Shown here: piece after piece, positions 58,146 to 64,000 of the stretch
Layout: each line of letters begins with the position of its first letter
Position numbering within the stretch: position 1 is the first letter of the stretch
Assembly (NCBI RefSeq): GCF_008630495.1
Contig: NZ_VWOJ01000001.1
Coordinates: forward strand, 868,001-932,000
Source: Alkalicaulis satelles
GTDB lineage: Bacteria; Pseudomonadota; Alphaproteobacteria; Caulobacterales; Maricaulaceae
Direction: 5' to 3'
Length of the DNA: 64,000 nt
Notes under the pieces: model-generated
Databases searched by the model: none
Told to the model about the DNA's origin: nothing
What the model saw: only the letters and a program-made list of their open reading frames with translations
Made by a program: the position numbers and the translations under genes

Positions 58146-59378
58146 TCAGTTGCGGATCTGGTCGATCCAGTCGCCCGGCCCGTCGCCGGTGCGCAGATCC
58201 ATCACGGTGGGCCACAGCCGCCAGGGCGCGCGCCCGTCGGAATTCCACAGCCCGATGAAGGCGAAGCCGGTCTCGGGCTCCATCACGATCTGGGCGCCAT
58301 AGCCTGAAAGATAGCCCGCATGGGCGATCAGGCGCCGGTCGCCCCAGTGATAGATGCGCCAGCCCATGCCGTAATGGGTCTCGCTGATGCGCTCGGCCAC
58401 GCCGCCCAGCCCGCGCGTCTCGCGCAAGGTGGGCGTGAAGGGCGTGAAGACCCGCGCCTTGACCGCCTCGGGCAGACCGCCCTCCTCCTCGGCACGCAGA
58501 TGGGCCTGAACCCAGGCGATCAGGTGATTGAGGCTGACCGTCACCGAGGCGGCGCTGGGCACGGCGTCATAATTGGACCGGGGATTGCCGGGCGCATCGA
58601 TGATGCGCGACCAGCCGCGATGAGGCGCCGCCCAGCTGGGCGCAGCGGTCAGGCCGGCCACCCCGACGCCCGCATCGGGCAGGCCATAGGGCTCGAAAAT
58701 CATCTGCCGCAGGGCCGCCTCATAGCTCAGCCCCGTGGCCTCCTCGATCAGATGCTCCAGCGCGGAGAAGGCGACGTTCTGATAGGTGTAGCAAGAGCCC
58801 ACAGCGCACACCAGATCCACATCGGCCAGCTGGGCGCGCGCATGCGCGCCGCTGCGTCCGTCCTGGATCAGCGTGTCATAGGCGTTGCGCGGCAGGCCGG
58901 TGCGGTGGGTGACGATCTCCAGCCAGGTGGGCTGGCGCGGCGATTTCAGACGCAGCAGGCGTGAGGGAACCGTGCGGTTGAGATCAGCCCGGCCCTCATG
59001 CTCCAGCAGGGCCAGCATCACGCCGGTAAAGCCCTTGCTCAGCGAGGCGGCGCGAAACTGGGTGTCCGCCGTGACCGGCTCGCCCGACCCGGCCGAGGTT
59101 TCGCCCGAGGTGTAGATCAGCACCGGCTCGCCGTTCTCGATCACGGCGATCGCCATGCCCACCGTGCGGGTGAAGCCCGCCGCCTGTTCCAGGCGCGTCA
59201 TCAGCGGCTCGAAATAGTCCAGGGCCGGCAGGTCGATGTCCGGCGCGGCTGCGGCGCTGGCGGCGCTGGCGGCGCCGGCCAGCTCAGGCATGGCCGAGCC
59301 CGCATCGCCCTGCACGCCGGGATCATCAGCGCCCAGCATCAGCGCAGCGCCCAGGGCCATCGCCAGATATGCGCTCAT
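58146..59378 (-). CDS. Exported serine hydrolase, beta-lactamase class C family
   Basis: A 410-residue protein with a short signal sequence (MSAYLAMALGAALMLGA), an alanine-rich linker and a PF00144-type serine hydrolase. SxxK is in FRAASLSKGFTG and the tyrosine motif in CYTYQNVAFSA; HAGYLSGYGAQIV supplies the third element. Probably a periplasmic esterase or peptidase. Its start overlaps the agmatine deiminase stop by 4 bases (ATGA), so the two are co-translated. Confidence 0.88.
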   Translation of the reverse strand: MSAYLAMALGAALMLGADDPGVQGDAGSAMPELAGAASAASAAAAPDIDLPALDYFEPLMTRLEQAAGFTRTVGMAIAVIENGEPVLIYTSGETSAGSGEPVTADTQFRAASLSKGFTGVMLALLEHEGRADLNRTVPSRLLRLKSPRQPTWLEIVTHRTGLPRNAYDTLIQDGRSGAHARAQLADVDLVCAVGSCYTYQNVAFSALEHLIEEATGLSYEAALRQMIFEPYGLPDAGVGVAGLTAAPSWAAPHRGWSRIIDAPGNPRSNYDAVPSAASVTVSLNHLIAWVQAHLRAEEEGGLPEAVKARVFTPFTPTLRETRGLGGVAERISETHYGMGWRIYHWGDRRLIAHAGYLSGYGAQIVMEPETGFAFIGLWNSDGRAPWRLWPTVMDLRTGDGPGDWIDQIRN

Positions 59379-60400
59379 GACACCGTTTCCCTCAGCCAGG
59401 GTTCGTTACAGGTGACGCAGTGAAAAGACCCTCCGCCCGTCAAGATAGCATTGGACGCGCTGGCGGCAATGGCGCGCTCGGGACAGGCGGCCTGAAGCGC
59501 GCGCACCGCGGCGGCGCCGTGCTCATTATAGACCGGGACCACCAGCTGGCGCGGCCCGGCGATCCAGTTCATGTGCGAAGCCGCCGCCGGCCCGCCCTCT
59601 ATATGCTCGACAAAGCCCGGCGAGGGGATGCGCACGACTTTCAGCGGGCGCCCGCCCGCGTCGCGCGCGCTGTCCAGCTGGCGGGCGATGGCGTCGAGCA
59701 CGTCTGTATTGGGATCATCGCCGCCTGTGGGCGCCTGGCACGCCACCACGCCGGGGCGCAGGAAGCGGGCGATATTGTCCACATGACCGTCGGTATGGTC
59801 CCCGGCCAGCCCTTCATCGATCCAGATCACATTGGTGACGCCGAACAGGCGGGCGAGCTCGGCCTCCACCTGGGCTTCGGTCCAGCCGGGATTGCGATTG
59901 GAATTGAGCACGCACTGGCGGGTGGTGATGACGCTGCCCGCCCCGTCAAACTCCAGCGCCCCGCCCTCGCAGACCAGGCGGCTCGTCACTTCGCGCGCGC
60001 CCGCCGTGCGGGCGATGTCCGCGCCGATGCTGGCGTCGCCGGGCAGGTCGTACTTGCCGCCCCAGCCATTGAACGTCATGCGCACGGCCTGGAGCCCGCC
60101 TGGGCCCGTCACGAAGACCGGCCCGGTATCGCGCGCCCACACATCGCCATAGGCGGCCTCGATGATGCGCGCAGACGGCATGCGCGCCCGGACGTCAGCG
60201 GCGGCGTCAGGCGTGGCGGCGTAGATGATGATGTCAGGCGCAGCGCCGTCCGCGCCGGGCGCAGCGGCCAATGTCAGAAACCGGGCGAACTCGGCGCGCG
60301 CAGGCTCGAGATCGTCCTCCCACAAATCTTCAGCCGCCGGCCACAGCGTGTGAATGGCGCGCTGGGGTTCGAACTCGTGCGGCACGCGCAAGGCCGTCAT
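59375..60400 (-). CDS. aguA: Agmatine deiminase family protein
   Basis: A porphyromonas-type peptidylarginine deiminase fold enzyme, probably converting agmatine to N-carbamoylputrescine in polyamine synthesis. The 341-residue protein has GDVWARDTGPVFV, FNGWGGKYDLPGD, CEGGALEFDG, the catalytic His in GDHTDGHVDNIARF, and the nucleophile Cys328 in TGGGSFHCVTCNEP. The start at 60400 is set by CGGAGA 7 bases upstream. No partner carbamoylputrescine amidohydrolase is nearby, so the symbol is by family only. Confidence 0.88.
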   Translation of the reverse strand: MTALRVPHEFEPQRAIHTLWPAAEDLWEDDLEPARAEFARFLTLAAAPGADGAAPDIIIYAATPDAAADVRARMPSARIIEAAYGDVWARDTGPVFVTGPGGLQAVRMTFNGWGGKYDLPGDASIGADIARTAGAREVTSRLVCEGGALEFDGAGSVITTRQCVLNSNRNPGWTEAQVEAELARLFGVTNVIWIDEGLAGDHTDGHVDNIARFLRPGVVACQAPTGGDDPNTDVLDAIARQLDSARDAGGRPLKVVRIPSPGFVEHIEGGPAAASHMNWIAGPRQLVVPVYNEHGAAAVRALQAACPERAIAASASNAILTGGGSFHCVTCNEPWLRETVS

Positions 60401-60460
60401 GGCGGTCTCCGGTAAGGCTGGCGAGAAGGATCCCATCACGCCTAGCACGCAAGGGTTAAA

Positions 60461-60490
60461 AGAAAAGGGGCGGCTCTTGCGAGCCGCCCC
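60461..60490 (-). terminator. Intrinsic terminator of the TonB receptor gene
   Basis: A 10-bp perfect stem (60467-60476 with 60481-60490), 4-base loop, and an A-rich left flank (60461-60466) that reads as TTTTCT on the minus strand. It is 37 bp past the receptor stop. Confidence 0.88.
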
Positions 60491-60526
60491 CGATAGTCAG
60501 TCGCCAATCGGCGGTTACAGGTTCGC

Positions 60527-63500
60527 TTAGAACTCGTAACGGATGCCGATGCGGGCGTACCAGGTCGAGCCCGGGTTGGACCGGAAGCCGGTCACAGCCG
60601 CGTTGTTGTCAAACCGGGTGAACCGGTAGAGGCAGTCCGAAGCGACCTGGCATTCGGTGCGAGGCAGATCGCCCGTCAGGGCCGGAGCGCCATCGACACC
60701 CATGTTCGTCACATCGGTCGCGCGAACCAGGTCCGCACGTGCAATCGGGCGCTGACCGTTATTCGGCGCATTCACCCGGGTGCCCCAGCTGTCATTGAGC
60801 AGGTTCAGCACGTTCTCGATATCGAGCACCAGCTTGACCCGGTTATCGCCCACCAGGCGATCCATGCCCGGAATGCCCGGCAGGTCCTGCTGGACCCGCA
60901 GGTCCCAGCGCTGTTGCCAAGGCGCACGCGCAGAGTTGACGTCGTGGATTTCACCGCGAGCCAAGCCCTGGCGATCAACGAAGCTGTTGAAGGCGTTCAG
61001 GTCAAAGCCCGAACCGTACACCACCCGCGTGTCATTGGTGGTGGGGATGTAGAGCGGGCTGTTGTTGAACGGCCGCTCACCGCCGCCCGGGCTGCCAAAC
61101 AAGGCAAAGCCTTGGAAAGCACGGTCGTCGTTGGTGAAGGTGTAGGTGAAGGGCGAACCGGAGTTGATCTGACCGAACAGGTCAAAGCGCGTGGTCAGGT
61201 CCTGGAAGAAGTCACGCTCGAAGGAGAAGCCCAGCTTGAAGGCATGCTCCACCTGGTAGATCGAGGTGCGCGGGCTCAGATTGTTCATGTCCGGAGACAC
61301 CTGACCACGGAAGGACGAGATGCCGCGCGAAGATGAGCCCTCGGACACCATCTGGATGTCCTGGTTGGCGTAGGAGGCGAAGAAGCCGAAGCCGTTTTCG
61401 AACTCGTTGGCCAGCGAGAATGTGATGGTCGTGCTTTCATCGCCGCCCTGGTTGGTCAGGATCGTGCGGTTGGGCACATTCAGGGCCTCGAGGTTGGCGT
61501 AGATCGGACGGCCATCCGGCGCAACGCCCGTCTGGGCGAAGGGCTGCTGGTTGGTCTGGGCCGCTTCACGCCACAGGAAGCCATCCTTGCTGCGCGAGTG
61601 CAGCACTTGGGCGGTTGCAATATAGTTGCTGCCCAGATTGATGCCGCCGAAGTTCAGGTCGAACTCCTGCTCGACGCGCAGCGAGTACTTCCAGTCCGAC
61701 GGGATCGAGAAGTTCGGGTCAATGGCGTCGATCGCCGTCGGCGTTCCATTGGCGACCGCGTCCAGCAGAGTCTGCGGGACGGAATTGCCCGTCACGCCGG
61801 TGAAGGTGCCAAACGCGCGAACAGCCGGAACCTGGAAGGCATTGGACGTCCACACGCCCGGATCACCACCCGCAAACAGGCCGAAGCCGCCGGTCACGGT
61901 GGTGCGGTCCAGAGCATCCCAGCGGAAGCTGAAGCGCGGCATCAACAGGTCCAGACCGTCCGTGGTGGTCAGGTTGTCGAAGCCAACCGCCGGCTCAAAA
62001 CTCGGATCGAAGGTCGGGGTGTCGTCAGTGGAAATACGCTCGTAGCGCAGGCCACCGGTCAGCTCCAGGTTCGGCAGGGCCTGCCAGCGGGCCTGACCGA
62101 ACAGGCTGGTGCGTGAATAGCCCCACTCGGCCGCACCGTCGCGGGCGACGTTGGACGGCACGTTGCGATAATCAACCACCGCAATCTGGTCGATGATGTT
62201 CTGAGCGCCCGTGAAGTCGAAATTGCCCCGCGAGCGGTTCACGAACATGTTGTAGAGGTCGAGGGTTTCGTACTCGCCGCCCACGGTGAAGATGAAGTCG
62301 TTCCAAGTGTAGTCGGCCTTGCCGAAGATCTGGAGACGGGTGTCTTCATACTCGTTGGCGTGACGGAATTCGTCGCAACCACCGTTAATGGTGCGGGCGT
62401 TGGGGCCGATCAGGCCCTCGAGCGGCGTGCCCGCCACGCTGGCGGCGTTCAGGTTGAACCGCAGCAGACCCACGCCATCCGCCGCACGGCAGTTCTGGCC
62501 GCGGACATAATCGATATAGCTGACGCGGAATTCGGTGGAGAGCTCCGGCGTCCAGTCCGAGAACAGCTGGGCGGTGTAGTTCTTCAGCGTGGTCGGGGTG
62601 TCGTACCAGGCCGACTGGAAGTTAAGCGCGCCGATATTGCTGACGCCGCTGTCTTCGGTCTGCTGATAGTTCACCTGCAGGCGGTGGTCATCATTGATGT
62701 TCCAGTCCAGGCGCAGGAACCAGCGCTCGGTCTCTTCGGGCACAGCCGCTTGCTGGGGACGGCCCAGCATGTCGATGCCGTAGACATTCTGGACAAGCGT
62801 GTTCAGTTCCGTGAACAGGCGCGGATCAATGCCGTTCGACACGTCCGTAGCTGCGAAGTCCACCTGGCGGGCGGTTTCGAAGCGGTCATAGGAGAAGGAG
62901 AAGAACAGGCGGTCGCGGATGATCGGGCCGCGGACGGAGATGCCGTATTCTTTTTCCTCGAATTCACCCGGGCTGAAGCTGCCTTCACCGCCGAACGTGG
63001 TCGAGCCGACCCAGTCCTGGTCGCGATAGTAGTAGAACGCCGCGCCGTCGAACTCGTTGGTGCCGCCGCGGGTGGTCACGTTGACCAGGCCGCCGGTGAA
63101 GCCCGACGAGGTGACCGAGTAGTCAGAAGCCACCAGCGAGACCGACTCGATGATGTCGATATTGATCGGCGAACGGGCCGTGGCGAAGGTGTTGGAGCCC
63201 AGGCCGAAATTGTCCTGCTGGCGCGCACCGTCAATGGTCACGCCGTTGAAGCGCGGGTTGACGCCCGCGACCGACAGGTTGTTCGGGCCGCCGGAGATGG
63301 CCAGGGGATCGCGGTTCAGGGTGGAGATCACGTCGCGCGACAGGGAGGGCTGGTTGGCCACGTCGCGGGCGGTGAAGTTGGAGCCGACGCCCGCGTTCAG
63401 GTCGACGCGGCTGATGGCCTGGCCGGTCACGGTGATGACGTCAGCGGCGGCAGGGGCCAGCACGATGCGCACGGGAGCGCCCGCGCCCGGGGCCAGGTTC

Positions 63501-63799
63501 AGGCCCTCGATGGCGTCGCCTTCAAAGCCCGGCGCGCTGATCAGCACATTGTACGGGCCGCCGACGCGCAGGCCGGTCTGAAGGAACGCGCCCGAAGAGC
63601 CGGTGGTGGCGACGTTCGCCGAGCCGGTGGGCGTGTGGATGATGGTGACGCGCGCGCCGGCCACAGGCTGGCCGTTCACGTCCACGACAGCGCCGCGCAG
63701 CTCCGAAGAGGTCTGCTGGGCATGAACCGCCGCCATCGGCGCCATGGCCGCCAGCGCGACAGCCGAGGCTCCGAGAGTGAGCTTCTTCATAATCGCCAT
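60527..63799 (-). CDS. TonB-dependent receptor, Oar-like, with CarboxypepD-regulatory domain
   Basis: A 1090-residue outer-membrane receptor. Order: signal peptide (about 1-28, ending AAVHA), a carboxypeptidase-regulatory-like beta domain (about 30-115, ELRGAVVDVNGQPVAGARVTI), TonB-box-like DVITVTGQ, a plug with NGVTIDGARQQDNFG, and a 22-strand barrel ending in IGIRYEF with terminal Phe. Such receptors import large ligands such as peptides or glycans with ExbBD-TonB energy; no substrate clue is nearby. AGGGGGA precedes the ATG by 10 bases. A hairpin terminator follows. Confidence 0.93.
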   Translation of the reverse strand: MAIMKKLTLGASAVALAAMAPMAAVHAQQTSSELRGAVVDVNGQPVAGARVTIIHTPTGSANVATTGSSGAFLQTGLRVGGPYNVLISAPGFEGDAIEGLNLAPGAGAPVRIVLAPAAADVITVTGQAISRVDLNAGVGSNFTARDVANQPSLSRDVISTLNRDPLAISGGPNNLSVAGVNPRFNGVTIDGARQQDNFGLGSNTFATARSPINIDIIESVSLVASDYSVTSSGFTGGLVNVTTRGGTNEFDGAAFYYYRDQDWVGSTTFGGEGSFSPGEFEEKEYGISVRGPIIRDRLFFSFSYDRFETARQVDFAATDVSNGIDPRLFTELNTLVQNVYGIDMLGRPQQAAVPEETERWFLRLDWNINDDHRLQVNYQQTEDSGVSNIGALNFQSAWYDTPTTLKNYTAQLFSDWTPELSTEFRVSYIDYVRGQNCRAADGVGLLRFNLNAASVAGTPLEGLIGPNARTINGGCDEFRHANEYEDTRLQIFGKADYTWNDFIFTVGGEYETLDLYNMFVNRSRGNFDFTGAQNIIDQIAVVDYRNVPSNVARDGAAEWGYSRTSLFGQARWQALPNLELTGGLRYERISTDDTPTFDPSFEPAVGFDNLTTTDGLDLLMPRFSFRWDALDRTTVTGGFGLFAGGDPGVWTSNAFQVPAVRAFGTFTGVTGNSVPQTLLDAVANGTPTAIDAIDPNFSIPSDWKYSLRVEQEFDLNFGGINLGSNYIATAQVLHSRSKDGFLWREAAQTNQQPFAQTGVAPDGRPIYANLEALNVPNRTILTNQGGDESTTITFSLANEFENGFGFFASYANQDIQMVSEGSSSRGISSFRGQVSPDMNNLSPRTSIYQVEHAFKLGFSFERDFFQDLTTRFDLFGQINSGSPFTYTFTNDDRAFQGFALFGSPGGGERPFNNSPLYIPTTNDTRVVYGSGFDLNAFNSFVDRQGLARGEIHDVNSARAPWQQRWDLRVQQDLPGIPGMDRLVGDNRVKLVLDIENVLNLLNDSWGTRVNAPNNGQRPIARADLVRATDVTNMGVDGAPALTGDLPRTECQVASDCLYRFTRFDNNAAVTGFRSNPGSTWYARIGIRYEF

Positions 63800-64000
63800 T
63801 TTGATTTGGTCCCCCTAATCGACCGGGTCCTGACGCCGACACTACGCCGACGCTTCACGGGGGGCTCTATAAGGTGGCGCTAACGGATCAACGACAAAAT
63901 TGTGAAGCTTTTATAACAGCGCCCGGCGCCTGTTGATTGGCATACGGATGGATGTCCCGCCTTGCAGACGCCCTATCCCTTTTGGCCCACAGGGGAATCG
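63800..64000. promoter_or_regulatory. Upstream region of the TonB receptor gene
   Basis: This 201-base end of the window has no gene I can support. A weak minus-strand promoter candidate is TTGTCG (63892-63897) and TTATAG (63867-63872) with a long 19-base spacer. AT content rises at 63880-63915. Confidence 0.3.

Overview
The window is high-GC, densely coded chromosome from an alphaproteobacterium of the Caulobacter/Maricaulis/Hyphomonas kind. The pointers to that group are: a CcrM-type GANTC methyltransferase next to rnhB, with GANTC sites and a CtrA-like box in front of it; an F0 ATP synthase operon with both b' and b subunits and no F1 genes; a DciA-like/DsbA/SMC cluster; LexA boxes of the alphaproteobacterial direct-repeat form GTTC-N7-GTTC; a class II DAHP synthase; and a very large TonB-dependent receptor. 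The genus is inference. There are no rRNA genes, phage genes, transposases or CRISPR arrays.

Layout. 1-9.3 kb: end of a MacB-type permease, a small membrane protein, an MscS channel with a histone-like tail, an MHYT-GGDEF-EAL protein, AMP nucleosidase with a coupled small gene, three metabolic enzymes and HU. 9.3-21.4 kb: a DUF2059-like protein, class II DAHP synthase, a divergent Lrp/alanine dehydrogenase pair, a sulfurtransferase, nitronate monooxygenase, a secreted phosphoesterase, a cNMP-patatin protein, a BAAT-like hydrolase and a class D beta-lactamase. 21.4-30.7 kb: ssb and uvrA, each with a LexA box, flanking two small membrane protein genes; then a GH18-like protein, aquaporin, an NDUFAF6-like protein divergent from Fe-superoxide dismutase, and a serine hydrolase lipoprotein. 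30.7-36.5 kb: a membrane-only PuuD-like protein, cysNC-cysD, tRNA-Asp, tRNA-Val and pheA, which is preceded by a complete attenuator with a Phe/Tyr-rich leader peptide. 36.5-47.5 kb: cyclophilin, a MraY/WecA-like transferase, ispE and a TPR lipoprotein coupled to ETF-QO, type 4 uracil-DNA glycosylase, two glycosyltransferases, and a PA0069-type radical SAM gene behind a third LexA box. 47.5-55.4 kb: rnhB, ccrM, mutY, the DciA-like gene, dsbA and smc. 55.4-64 kb: atpI-B-E-F'-F, a serine hydrolase coupled to agmatine deiminase, and an Oar-like TonB receptor.

Genome maintenance is over-represented: ssb, uvrA, udg, mutY, rnhB, ccrM, smc, HU and the PA0069-type gene. Three of these have matching SOS operators. 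The main discoveries are the pheA attenuator, a 42-nt direct repeat of the tRNA-Asp 3' part bracketing the sulfate-activation genes (a decayed integration footprint), the SOS box on the PA0069-family gene, and the cell-cycle signals at ccrM. I did not find a wholly new multi-gene defence or mobile system.
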